IMG/VR virus record: IMGVR_UViG_3300046011_005443 | Span: 39,121-103,120 of that record | DNA length: 64,000 bases | Strand: one strand, 5' to 3' | From: a virus | Shown here: piece after piece, positions 16,746-25,700 of the stretch | How positions within the stretch are numbered: position 1 is the first letter of the stretch | Layout: each line of letters opens with the position of its first letter | Program-made: the position numbers and the translations under genes | The notes under the pieces: model-generated | What the model was told of the DNA's origin: nothing | What the model saw: only the letters and a program-made list of their open reading frames with translations | Database searches by the model: none

Positions 16746-17269
16746 TTAAACAGTATAACAAATTCACAGACGAATGGTTGCATTCTATAGTTAAAGAACA
16801 AGTATTAAATCCGATGTTAGATTGGAATTTTCCAAGTTATGCAACCGGTGAAATCGATTTAGAAAAGGCGGCATTTGGTAAGTTAACATTTAATAAACAA
16901 CAAAACATCAATAATTGGAACAGAGTAGAATCATTGACCTATGTTCTTGATCGATGGTTAGATCAAAATAAAGAATGGTTTAAAATTGATTTTTTAAATC
17001 ACTGTATGATAAATTTTTACACTGCTGGTCAGGTCACTGCCTGGCATAATGATAACTCTTATAAATTACCTGGAACATATAGTTTACTTTATTATGTAGA
17101 TGATAGCAATGGCGGGACTGAATTTGAACATCAAAAATGTTTCCACAAAGAAAACACAGGCATATTTTTTGATTCTAATCTAAGTCATAGACCGATTGCG
17201 TCAACTAAACCTAGACGTATAAGTGTAAGTTGGGTTCTAAAAGGAACAATTTTGCACAATGCTCAATAA
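16742..17269 (+). CDS. 2OG-Fe(II) oxygenase-like protein (prolyl-hydroxylase type)
   Basis: 175 residues. H102-x-D104 (AWHNDNS), 'YSLLYYVDDSNGGTEFEH', H149 (LSHRPI) and R159 (PRRISVSW) give a complete HxD...H...R set as in prolyl 4-hydroxylase-like proteins. It is the last oxygenase of the plus-strand run and faces the convergent minus-strand gene at 17277-17555 with seven bases between. No terminator is visible there. Substrate unknown. Confidence 0.75.
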   Translation: MIKQYNKFTDEWLHSIVKEQVLNPMLDWNFPSYATGEIDLEKAAFGKLTFNKQQNINNWNRVESLTYVLDRWLDQNKEWFKIDFLNHCMINFYTAGQVTAWHNDNSYKLPGTYSLLYYVDDSNGGTEFEHQKCFHKENTGIFFDSNLSHRPIASTKPRRISVSWVLKGTILHNAQ

Positions 17270-17276
17270 ATTTTGT

Positions 17277-17555
17277 TTAGTTTTTTTGTGCCTGTGACCA
17301 GTCTCTGATTCTAGTTTCTAATTTTTTTCTTATAGCTGTGATATCTTGTTTCATTTCACTGCCCATGGTAGGTAGCTGACGACTGTAGATCATTTCCATA
17401 TGCATGCTATCTAATTTTTTTATTTCTGCAACAAGTTTATTCAATAGTTGTTGAGATTCTTGTTTAGCTGCACCATCAGGCATTGTGTCGATGGCTGTGC
17501 GATATCGCTCATAATCTTCCTGGAATCTACTAGATTTTTGTAACAGACTTGACAT
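17277..17555 (-). CDS. Small helical protein next to neck genes
   Basis: 92 residues, heavily charged and predicted largely alpha-helical with a coiled-coil-like middle (heptads around residues 30-60). It overlaps the preceding minus-strand gene by 26 bases and belongs to the gp14-gp15 transcription unit. This suggests a late or assembly role. I do not recognise the family by name. Confidence 0.6.
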   Translation of the reverse strand: MSSLLQKSSRFQEDYERYRTAIDTMPDGAAKQESQQLLNKLVAEIKKLDSMHMEMIYSRQLPTMGSEMKQDITAIRKKLETRIRDWSQAQKN

Positions 17556-17925
17556 TTTCTAACTCCAATATGGTTTCTATTTTCACACGTATTACTTGAT
17601 TATTTAATGTAGTTCTCAATCCCGAGTGTAGTTGTTTGGGAAGGCAATCTAAATCAGCCCAGCATACAGTCTTTGACGCCATAGTCAAAAACTCTTGATC
17701 GACCACGCACACATAGGTGCCATACTCAAACCCGCGATCTTCAGATAGATACAGTTCGATAGGAACTATACGCCCCTGTGCGTATTGAGTTAACAATGCG
17801 TCTGCATCCTCTAGAAGACTGTTATTGCGTTGAAAGGTAGGCACAGTCCATCGCTCATCATCTAAGATTAGAAATATGCGACCTGTGGTTTTAGCTAAAA
17901 ATAATAATCCGGCACGCTGTTGCAT
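17530..17925 (-). CDS. Nudix-fold-like protein lacking the Nudix box
   Basis: 131 residues from ATG 17925, eight bases after the gp15 stop; a longer GTG start at 17961 would overlap gp15. 'AGLLFLAKTTGRIFLIL' matches the first strands of Nudix hydrolases (AAG-x-LF--TGR-LL). The expected GX5EX7REUXEEXGU box is absent: the equivalent region reads 'WTVPTFQRNNSLLEDADALL'. It is therefore probably a non-catalytic Nudix relative. Downstream strands and WADLDCLP fit the fold's end. Its place in the neck operon suggests a structural or assembly role. Confidence 0.5.
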   Translation of the reverse strand: MQQRAGLLFLAKTTGRIFLILDDERWTVPTFQRNNSLLEDADALLTQYAQGRIVPIELYLSEDRGFEYGTYVCVVDQEFLTMASKTVCWADLDCLPKQLHSGLRTTLNNQVIRVKIETILELENVKSVTKI

Positions 17926-17933
17926 GCAGATAC

Positions 17934-19511
17934 TTATCCGCCCACTGTCTTGAAGTTCCACTCTCCTGGCAGATATTCACCTTCAAATGCTTTGAGCCAT
18001 TGAGTGCCATCCCATTTGTATTTGATGCCTGTGCGGATATTTTGAATATGTGTGGGTGAGAAATCTTCACCTGCAATAGCTGCATCTTCCAATGTATGAT
18101 CTTCAGGATTCCAAATTGTGGCCCAGGTTTGCCCAGTCCACTCTACAATAGAGTTGGCTGTGATCACAGGATCCGTGCCGTCTTGATTTTCCCATGATGA
18201 ATCGTTATTACTAGGATCACGCCAGGCCTGCGGACCTCTATATGGTATGTTTGTGCTGTCTGCAGGATTAGAAGGAAGGTTAATGTAACCTCCACGATTC
18301 TCACTGTTGTTGACATCGTCTAACATCAAGAATCTTAAACCTACTGGTATCTGCGAGTATGATCCATAGACTTCTAACGGATTATACTTGTAAGGATCTA
18401 TGATAGCATCTACCGTGCCTCTAGCAGCTATGCCGGGGATACTACTGGCAATGTCGTCATTGGCAGGATATGTGTCTGCATCTAAAGTCACCGTGAGAAC
18501 AGTCTGGTCTAGAGGATTGATCACAAACGTGCCCACAATCTCATAGCCACTGGCTTTTTTGAACCATATCTCACTGCCCGGCACATAGCCGCCTTGTATC
18601 TCTAGAATCTTTGACCACTCTACCGGTTCGCCATTTTTAAATTCTTTCTGACTCAGCCCCAATGACTGCACAGCATCTAATGGATTCACGAGTGTGAGAT
18701 CATATTGATTATCATTGACTGTTCCTGTGTTAGATTTGAACAGTAACACTCGATAATTACCATAAGTTTTAGTAACTAGGGTCATACTGGATTGAGAAGT
18801 GTTGTATATTAGATCTGAAAGATCCATCACATCGCCCTGTTCTGTGAACACATTGGCTATTATGCTTTGAACTATGCCTAGTTTTTTGACCTTGGCCGGT
18901 GGTGATATATACACAGGCATTTCAAAATCAAGACTGCAGATGTCTATATCTGATTCTGCGCCTTGAGGTATTGTCCTACTGGAAAAATTAGTGCCGGTTA
19001 GATACATGGCGCTGAGACTGGTCCAGTCTATATAATTGTCAGTGGTCTGTAGTTCTAAACTGGGATTAAACAGCACTAATATCTGTTCCAACAACTGTAA
19101 TTTTTGATCGGTGTTGGATGTCCATATATCAGCTTTCATGGTCAGTTTGAATGGAGTAGGCATGAGCCTTTCAACAGTGTAATTGCCGCCCTGTGCGCCC
19201 GAATATTCTCTTGTGCCACTGGCGTCTGTGAATCTGCGTTCTCTCACATGTATCTTAGACACGAATGTGGGATCACTGAGCCTGTTAGTATCCATCTCAA
19301 TGCCTGTGATATAACAAGCTATTCTCGGCACCGTAGGCATTTTGTTTTCAGAATTATCTTTGATAATGCTGGCTACCTGTCTGGTCAAATCGCCATACAT
19401 TACAGGAATCTGTCGTTGTTCGCCATCGCCTGCTTGATATTTAAATCCAATGAACACACGCATGAACTGCGTGACATACCGTCGTATCTGTCCGTCGTAG
19501 TGAAAATCCAT
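17934..19511 (-). CDS. 15: Tail-sheath stabiliser and completion protein gp15, extended
   Basis: 525 residues against about 272 for T4 gp15. The N-terminal half aligns by eye with T4 gp15: 'GQIRRYVTQFMRVF' to FRRYATLMGDLF, 'MPTPFKLTMKADIWT' to PSPIKMIYELSIFT, 'LLEQILVLFNPSLE' to IVEQILPYFQPHF, and the MPVYISPPA strand. gp15 forms the hexameric terminator at the head-proximal end of the tail. The extra 250 C-terminal residues end with 'IKYKWDGTQWLKAFEGEYLP', a Trp-rich beta module shared with gp14 and gp18 here. It overlaps gp14 as TAATG. Confidence 0.85.
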   Translation of the reverse strand: MDFHYDGQIRRYVTQFMRVFIGFKYQAGDGEQRQIPVMYGDLTRQVASIIKDNSENKMPTVPRIACYITGIEMDTNRLSDPTFVSKIHVRERRFTDASGTREYSGAQGGNYTVERLMPTPFKLTMKADIWTSNTDQKLQLLEQILVLFNPSLELQTTDNYIDWTSLSAMYLTGTNFSSRTIPQGAESDIDICSLDFEMPVYISPPAKVKKLGIVQSIIANVFTEQGDVMDLSDLIYNTSQSSMTLVTKTYGNYRVLLFKSNTGTVNDNQYDLTLVNPLDAVQSLGLSQKEFKNGEPVEWSKILEIQGGYVPGSEIWFKKASGYEIVGTFVINPLDQTVLTVTLDADTYPANDDIASSIPGIAARGTVDAIIDPYKYNPLEVYGSYSQIPVGLRFLMLDDVNNSENRGGYINLPSNPADSTNIPYRGPQAWRDPSNNDSSWENQDGTDPVITANSIVEWTGQTWATIWNPEDHTLEDAAIAGEDFSPTHIQNIRTGIKYKWDGTQWLKAFEGEYLPGEWNFKTVGG

Positions 19512-20902
19512 TATAGGTCTGCCTCAGGTCTTAGAGCCTTGCTGAGACTCTGCTTTTCTTTAACTGTGTGACCGTCTATGGTGTTCACAGTGGGATTGTT
19601 TATGAATGTAGATTTTTGTGTCTGACGCACATCTTTGTCTGCAAAAGGTTCGCCGGCTGCTACATCACTGGCTCCAAGATTGCTCATAGTCGTGCGCACA
19701 TTGTCTTCAAACTTGCGCCATCTTACTCCGTCAAATCTAAACAGTCTGTTAGGAAGATAATCTGTTCGCAGTGCAAATTGTCCATTAACAGGATTGTTTG
19801 GAAAAGAAATGCCTGCGGTAAATGGAGCACCGTTAGGAGGTAAACCGTCTTTGGTTAGATAACCTTCATAGCCATCACCATCCGCCGGTAATATCACCGA
19901 GCTAGCAGTCTGACCAACAAATATTGGATTACCATCTGAGTCAAATTGGGGAACTCCATTTTCATCAGTGGCTTGTGTAGCTGCGTCAACAGTCACCAAC
20001 GATGCATCTACACTGGCTAATTCTGCGGTACCGTCGTTGGTTCTCTGTAGAGTATAATACTTGCTGGTATCGTAACCGCTGCGTGGTGCGTCTGCTTCTG
20101 CTTGATCTAACACCGCGGCAGTGATCTGCATTTCTTTTTCATAGGTACTGATCACATCTCGCAATGTATCTGCCAATGCATAATAGGTATTATTAGGCGG
20201 AGCCACACCAGTGACTTCTTGTATGACTTGATATTTTTTGCCATTGTCGGCTAATACAACATCGCCGGGATAGTAAGTTATGGTTGAATTATAAGTGCCT
20301 TTGAAGAATTCTCGGTCTGCAATGTCGTCTAGAATCTGTTTGAATTCTTGACTGTCTACTAATGGTTTGCACTTGGCACGATATAAATGTGGATACCATG
20401 TGGCTGAAAATCCTTCCGCTGCTCTACTAACTTCTTCAATCACAAAGAAACGTTTCAAGGCAAAAGTTAAATCATTCAAAGCGTATTCGTCTTTGAGATG
20501 CGGCAGTTCTATCACATCCCCTGCTATAATTTTACGACCTAGTTTTTCTACAGTATCGGTGATATGGAATGTGATAAAAATAGTGTCATTCTGTAGGAAC
20601 AGGCCAAACTGGCTGAGATTAAAATCGATATCAGATATATTGTATACACCGCGCATGACATAAACATCAGGATCATATTTGCGATCTCGATTTTCTAAAA
20701 ATAACAGATCCTGTATGTTTGCTACGTTATCAGTGGCGTAGGTAGGAGTGCTAGGACTATCGCCTTGTATGGCCGTGCCAGGACCTATATATCTGTGCAC
20801 CAGCACATCTGTGCCGCCAACTTGGAACATTTCCCAGGCGGTTTTATCAATAAAGCGGAAATCGTTGCCCTTTTCGGGCCGGTATAAACTGAGTCTTGGC
20901 AT
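19511..20902 (-). CDS. 14: Neck protein gp14, extended
   Basis: 463 residues from ATG 20902 (MPRLSLYRPEKGNDFRFIDK), an N-terminus typical of gp14 in marine T4-like phages; an ATG six bases upstream is also possible. T4 gp14 is 256 residues. The gp13-gp14 complex caps the portal and joins head to tail. Conserved-looking parts are 'YNISDIDFNLSQFGLFLQND' and the following oxygen-rich loops. The C-terminal extension carries 'RLFRFDGVRWRKFEDNVR', a surface-type Trp module. A GGTAAATA late-like element lies seven bases before ATG. Unlike T4, this gene is divergent from gene 13. Confidence 0.8.
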   Translation of the reverse strand: MPRLSLYRPEKGNDFRFIDKTAWEMFQVGGTDVLVHRYIGPGTAIQGDSPSTPTYATDNVANIQDLLFLENRDRKYDPDVYVMRGVYNISDIDFNLSQFGLFLQNDTIFITFHITDTVEKLGRKIIAGDVIELPHLKDEYALNDLTFALKRFFVIEEVSRAAEGFSATWYPHLYRAKCKPLVDSQEFKQILDDIADREFFKGTYNSTITYYPGDVVLADNGKKYQVIQEVTGVAPPNNTYYALADTLRDVISTYEKEMQITAAVLDQAEADAPRSGYDTSKYYTLQRTNDGTAELASVDASLVTVDAATQATDENGVPQFDSDGNPIFVGQTASSVILPADGDGYEGYLTKDGLPPNGAPFTAGISFPNNPVNGQFALRTDYLPNRLFRFDGVRWRKFEDNVRTTMSNLGASDVAAGEPFADKDVRQTQKSTFINNPTVNTIDGHTVKEKQSLSKALRPEADL

Positions 20903-20909
20903 AGTCATA

Positions 20910-20917
20910 TATTTACC
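20910..20917 (-). promoter_or_regulatory. Late-promoter-like element for gp14-gp15
   Basis: The complement is GGTAAATA, seven bases before ATG 20902. It is weaker than the divergent element at 20923-20930. Confidence 0.35.
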
Positions 20918-20922
20918 GCTAC

Positions 20923-20930
20923 GATAAATA
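20923..20930 (+). promoter_or_regulatory. Late promoter element, leaderless geometry
   Basis: GATAAATA followed by CTCGT and then ATG of gene 13. In T4 the element spans about -13 to -6, so the start codon coincides with +1. Confidence 0.7.
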
Positions 20931-20935
20931 CTCGT

Positions 20936-21694
20936 ATGAGCACATCAGATCAAGCCAAAAATTCCGTATACAACTACTGCAAAACCATGCTAGGCGATGG
21001 TATGGTAGATGTAGAACTAGATCCCATCCACTACGACACAGCACTTAATCGTGCTCTAGCAGTTTTCCGTCAGCGTAGCGACAACGCTGTGGAAGAAAGT
21101 TATGCGTTTTTAACCCTCACAGAAAGCACCAACGAATATATCCTGCCCAAAGAAATACAGCAGGTTCGACAGATATTCCGCAGATCGGTGGGATCAAGAA
21201 CGGGTAATGGAACGGGTGGAACGGTGTTTGAGCCATTTAACTTGGCCTATGCCAATACCTATTTGTTGAGTTCAACGAATATGGGCGGCTTGCTAACCTA
21301 TGAACTGTTTGCACAGTATCAAGAATTGGTAGGCAAGATGTTTGGTTCATTTATTAACTACACATGGCATCCACAGAGTCACAAGCTGATCATACATCAA
21401 CGTCCTCGCGGCGAAGAATCTGTGATGTTGCAGGTATACAATAGCCGACCTGACTTTGTGATTATTGATGATGTGTATTCCGGACAGTGGATCAAAGACT
21501 ATGCGTTAGCCAACTGCAAAATGATGCTAGGACAGGCTCGAAGCAAGTTTGGACAGATCGCAGGTCCGCAGGGTGGTACTCAACTCAATGGTACAGCACT
21601 GATCACAGAAGGTCAAACTGAGATGGAAAAACTCACCGACGATCTGATGAAATTGGTTCCCGGCGGCAGCGGATATACCTGGATAACTGGTTGA
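20936..21694 (+). CDS. 13: Neck protein gp13
   Basis: 252 residues. 'YDTALNRALAVFRQRSDNAVEESY' (split here to key parts) near the N-terminus, 'NEYILPKEIQQVRQIFRR', 'HKLIIHQRPRGEE' and the 'DYALANCKMMLGQARSKFG' helix are typical of gp13 in T4-like marine phages. gp13 forms a decameric ring below the portal and, with gp14, completes the head. It is transcribed from a late element exactly five bases before ATG. It is separated in orientation from gp14 and gp15, an arrangement not seen in T4. Confidence 0.85.
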   Translation: MSTSDQAKNSVYNYCKTMLGDGMVDVELDPIHYDTALNRALAVFRQRSDNAVEESYAFLTLTESTNEYILPKEIQQVRQIFRRSVGSRTGNGTGGTVFEPFNLAYANTYLLSSTNMGGLLTYELFAQYQELVGKMFGSFINYTWHPQSHKLIIHQRPRGEESVMLQVYNSRPDFVIIDDVYSGQWIKDYALANCKMMLGQARSKFGQIAGPQGGTQLNGTALITEGQTEMEKLTDDLMKLVPGGSGYTWITG

Positions 21695-21719
21695 CCTTAT
21701 AACTAATCTATATTATAAT
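21691..21719 (+). promoter_or_regulatory. Near-consensus sigma-70 promoter
   Basis: TTGACC (21691-21696), 17 bases, TATAAT (21714-21719). The -35 box includes the stop codon of gene 13. A 20-base leader with AAGGGG follows before ATG 21740. Likely an early promoter for the dNMP kinase gene. Confidence 0.75.
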
Positions 21720-21739
21720 TGTTCTAAAGGGGACAATTT

Positions 21740-22396
21740 ATGATTATAGGTGTATGCGGTTTCATAGGCTCGGGCAAAGACACTGTAGCCGACTATCTAG
21801 TTAATTTTCACGAATTTCGCAGAGAAAGTTTTGCTTCAACACTCAAAGATGCCGTGGCCAGCGTGTTTGGCTGGGATCGAACCATGCTGGAAGGGCGCAC
21901 AGCACAGGCTCGAGAATGGCGTGAACAAGTAGATCCTTGGTGGGCAGCACGTTTAGACATGCCCACATTAACTCCTAGATGGGTTCTACAATACTGGGGA
22001 ACAGAAGTCTGTCGTAGGTCGTTCCACGACGACATATGGATTGCTTCATTAGAAAACAAACTGCGTCTCAGCAAAGATCATATTGTAATTTCAGACTGCC
22101 GTTTCCCCAATGAAATTAAATCAATTAAAGATGCAGGCGGCCAAATTGTTTGGGTGCAGCGTGGTGAGTTGCCTGACTGGTATGAGGATGCTATCAGCGC
22201 CAATCAAGGCAATAATGTAGGGCTAAACGCCATGAAGATGCGTAAAATACATGCATCGGAATGGGCATGGCTGGGCAGTGATTTTGACAAGATCATCGAC
22301 AACAATGGCAGCATCGATGAACTTTACGAGCAGAGTGCAAACCTAGTAGTCAGCAATAAGATCGCCTTGCCTCCAAGTTATACCCTCTTTGCCTAA
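21740..22396 (+). CDS. 1: Deoxynucleoside monophosphate kinase (T4 gene 1 type)
   Basis: 218 residues behind AAGGGG. A Walker A loop G-F-I-G-S-G-K-D-T lies at residues 7-15, followed by 'DYLVNFHEF' and 'TLKDAV', typical of phage dNMP kinases. 'RWVLQYWGTEVCR' and 'HIVISDCRFPNE' match the substrate-binding and Walker-B-like parts of T4 gp1, which phosphorylates dTMP, dGMP and 5-hydroxymethyl-dCMP. It supplies dNDPs for phage DNA synthesis. It has its own sigma-70-type promoter among late genes. Its 3' end overlaps the convergent gene at 22343 by 54 bases. Confidence 0.9.
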   Translation: MIIGVCGFIGSGKDTVADYLVNFHEFRRESFASTLKDAVASVFGWDRTMLEGRTAQAREWREQVDPWWAARLDMPTLTPRWVLQYWGTEVCRRSFHDDIWIASLENKLRLSKDHIVISDCRFPNEIKSIKDAGGQIVWVQRGELPDWYEDAISANQGNNVGLNAMKMRKIHASEWAWLGSDFDKIIDNNGSIDELYEQSANLVVSNKIALPPSYTLFA

Positions 22397-22681
22397 GATA
22401 GCAGCGCAGTTCAAGCACACGGTTTTGAGATTTGAGGGTCTGCAGTTGTTGAGATTTTCATCTACATGAAACACTCGAAATACTTCGGCGTGTTGAGATC
22501 GAAACCCGCATTTTTCACACACGGGTTTGGGTTTGTATCCTGCTCGTTGCCAACGTGGAACATGAGCACTTGCACCGTGTGCTAGACAGATTTCACACAG
22601 TGTTCTGTAATAGGCACGAGTGTCTTTGTAGTAATTAATGGCTCTAGGTCGCTGTGCGCAGGCCTTGCATAGTGGTCGCAT
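22343..22681 (-). CDS. Degenerate HNH-like zinc protein
   Basis: 112 residues with four C-x2-C pairs (C5-x2-C8, C33-x2-C36, C55-x2-C58, C88-x2-C91 approximately), indicating two zinc-binding sites. 'VFHVDENLNNCRPSNLKTVC' copies the HNH pattern H-H-x-D-x-N-N-x-x-x-N-L-x-x-L-C, but the first His is Phe and the final C-x-x-C is followed by Ala instead of His. Catalysis is therefore doubtful; DNA or RNA binding is plausible. A GGTAAATA element (complement of 22686-22693) ends four bases before ATG. Related proteins occur in T4-like cyanophages, as I recall. Confidence 0.65.
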   Translation of the reverse strand: MRPLCKACAQRPRAINYYKDTRAYYRTLCEICLAHGASAHVPRWQRAGYKPKPVCEKCGFRSQHAEVFRVFHVDENLNNCRPSNLKTVCLNCAAILGKEGITWRQGDLIADY

Positions 22682-22745
22682 TTGATATTTACCCTTTTAG
22701 ACCCCTTTTGTTCGGTGCCTAACTTGCTGTTTTTGGAATAGTATG

Positions 22746-22753
22746 CTAAATAT
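22746..22753 (+). promoter_or_regulatory. Late-promoter-like element for the sheath gene
   Basis: CTAAATAT, followed by a 32-base leader with a strong CCAGGAGAA ribosome site. The sheath gene is thus expressed with a normal leader, unlike several neighbours. Confidence 0.45.
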
Positions 22754-22785
22754 TATGAGCAACTATTACCAGGAGAATAGGCGAT

Positions 22786-25700
22786 ATGGCACTAACATCA
22801 CCAGGCGTACAAGTTACGGTAATCGACGAGAGTTTTTATACACCAGCAGAACCTGGTACGGTTCCTCTTATCGTCGTAGCTACAGCCCAAGATAAAACAA
22901 ACGGAGCTGGAACAAACACAGCTTCAGCAACAACCAAAGCAAATGCTGGCAAGGCATTTAAAATTACGAGTCAGAGAGATCTCACAGATCTTTTTGGGAT
23001 TCCGTTCTTTGAACAGACAGCGAGTTCAACTCCTATCCATGGTTCAGAGCGCAACGAATATGGACTATTAGCAGCCTATAGTTTGCTAGGTGTAAGCAAC
23101 GCGGCATTTATTGTTCGAGCTGATGTAGATCTAGACCAACTCGCAGCAGAAGTAGATGCCCCGGGAGCGAACCCTGTAAACGGCAAATGGTGGATGGACA
23201 CACAGGCCACAACTTGGGGTATCCAAGAGTGGAACAGTGCCGCAGCATCAACAGCCGGCGGACAGAAATTTACTAACAAAGTACCGTTAGTGCTAACAGA
23301 TGCAGACAGTCCTTCTAAAATTGAAAACAATGCTCCTAAAACATCTGTAGGACAGATCGGAGATTATGCAGTAGTATTTCAAACTGTAGGTGAAGCTGCT
23401 GCATATACAACTGCAAATGACTTGGCAAGAATATATTACAAGTCTCCAGGCAATGGCGGGGTAAGTGCCGGCGGCACACCAGTTGATGCAGGCGAATGGG
23501 TATTGATAGGTTCCAATGCGTGGAAAGCCAGCTGGCCAGTAGCAGTAAGTAACACATACTCGGGAACACTGTCGGGCACTTTATTCGTTAACGCCCAACA
23601 AATTACTGCAGGAACTTTAACACAAATCGCAAACAACATCAATTCACCCGGTATCGTGGGTGTAACAGCAAAGATGTTGGGTAATAAGTTATACATCTAT
23701 TCCGATGGTAGATCATTAGGAGAAAACACTAATGTTGAAGTTGGAGACAGTGCATTGTCTGCTGATGGACAGATAAAGTTAGAAAATGGCACAGCAAGCT
23801 GGAGCACCATTGGCATTGACACCGGATTATACCTCAGCCCTAAACTGCAACAATCACCGCACACAGATGTGCCGACTTACAAGCGCAGTGATAACCCAAC
23901 CTCATTGCAGGGATATGCTACAGGGTCTGTATGGATTAAAACCACAGAGCCAAACAACGGCGCTAGATGGAGAGCCAAGCAGTGGAGTTCAGCTACATTA
24001 TCGTGGGTAGCATCAGAAGCTCCTATATATGCATCTACCAATGCTGCACTTTACTATCTAGATCGCAGTGGAGGTGGTGCTAACATCTCAGCAGATACAG
24101 TGTTTGTACAGAGCAATGCACAAGAACACAGTGGATTTGACGCAACTCCAGACACAGCTGAATTCCGTATGTGGTATAGACATATAGGTATAGGTCAGGG
24201 CACCAGCATTACATCCAACATTATCAAAAGTGGAACCTTTACCGCTGCTTCTACTAGAACATTTACCTTGGCTGAAAGCATAGTAGGACAGTTGGCTCTA
24301 GATGCTGCCAAAACCATTACTTTGTCAACAGCCGCGGGAAATGCGCCTACAGGCGACAACAGCGATGCAGACAAGTTTGCTGCTGCTATCAACGCAGCCG
24401 GCTTCACAAACATCGAAGCCTCTGTGGTGCAGATTACCCTAACACAGAGCAGATTGGTAATTACTCACAATGACGGTGGCGATTTTAGACTCACAGACAG
24501 CACAGGTAATCCATTGTCGACTCTATTCACTCCATACAACATCAAGACCAGAGCTGGCACAGAAAACTTCTACAATATTTCATTGGGTAGTGGTGCTGCA
24601 GGCGCAGAAGATCTTGCTGCAGGTGCTGCACAAGACTATCTAGCTTCAGGTTATCAGCCGTTAGCCGCACAAGATCCAAGATTCTCAGCCAGTCCAGATG
24701 CTCCATTGAATGAAGCAGCAGATCAACAACTATGGTACAATCCTAACTTTGCTGATGTTGACATTATGGTTCATAATGGCAACACATGGGTGGGATATAG
24801 ACACAGCACAGCACCATATTTTAATCAAACTGACGACACAGCGTTGACAAAGAGAACCGGTTACTTACCAATAGTAGCTGCCAGCAATCCATATGTGTCA
24901 GGCGTTACTGTCACAGGTGATTTGTGGATCAGCACAGCTGATCTAGAAAACTTCCCAACAATTTATAGATACAACAGCAATTTGACCGACATCGGTGATG
25001 TTACACTGCGTTGGGAATTGGTTGATAAGACAGATCAAACCACAGAAGAAGGTGTGCTGTTTGCAGATGCTCGTCAAGGTACAAGTGGTGGTACAGCTAC
25101 TACAGCACCTAGTGATGACATTGCCGACTTGATTACCAACAACTTCCTAGACCCAGATGCTCCAGATCCAGCACTATATCCAAAAGGTATGTTGCTGTGG
25201 AATCTAAGACGTAGCGGCGGCAACGTTAAGCAATATCGCAACAACTATATTGATACTGCTACAGATAATCCACGCACAAGCCAATCTGGCGGTACTAATA
25301 ACGGTGACCCATTTGTTAGCGGTTCAGGCCAAACTATGGAAAGCTACTATCCAGATCGTTGGGTTACAGCGTCAGGCAACAACGAAGACGGATCAGGCAG
25401 TTTTGGTCGCAAAGCACAACGCAAGGTAGTTACACAGGCCTTGAAGTCGGTGATTGACACAAGTCAAGAGATCCGTGATGAAGAACGCAGAAACTTCAAC
25501 ATCATAGCTTGCCCAGGATATCCAGAAACAATGAGCAATCTAGTTAATCTTAACATTGACAGAGGTATCACAGCATTTGTCATAGGTGATACTCCATTGA
25601 GATTGCCTGCAGATGCTACATCATTGAACAACTGGGGAACTAATGCAGAATTAGTCACAGACAACGGCGATGACGGCATTGTAACCTATGATGAATACTT

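Noticed and set aside
19104-19571. 155-codon open frame on the plus strand inside gp15
   Set aside because: It is antisense to a clear gp15 gene with continuous family similarity, has no ribosome site, and its product has no recognisable pattern.
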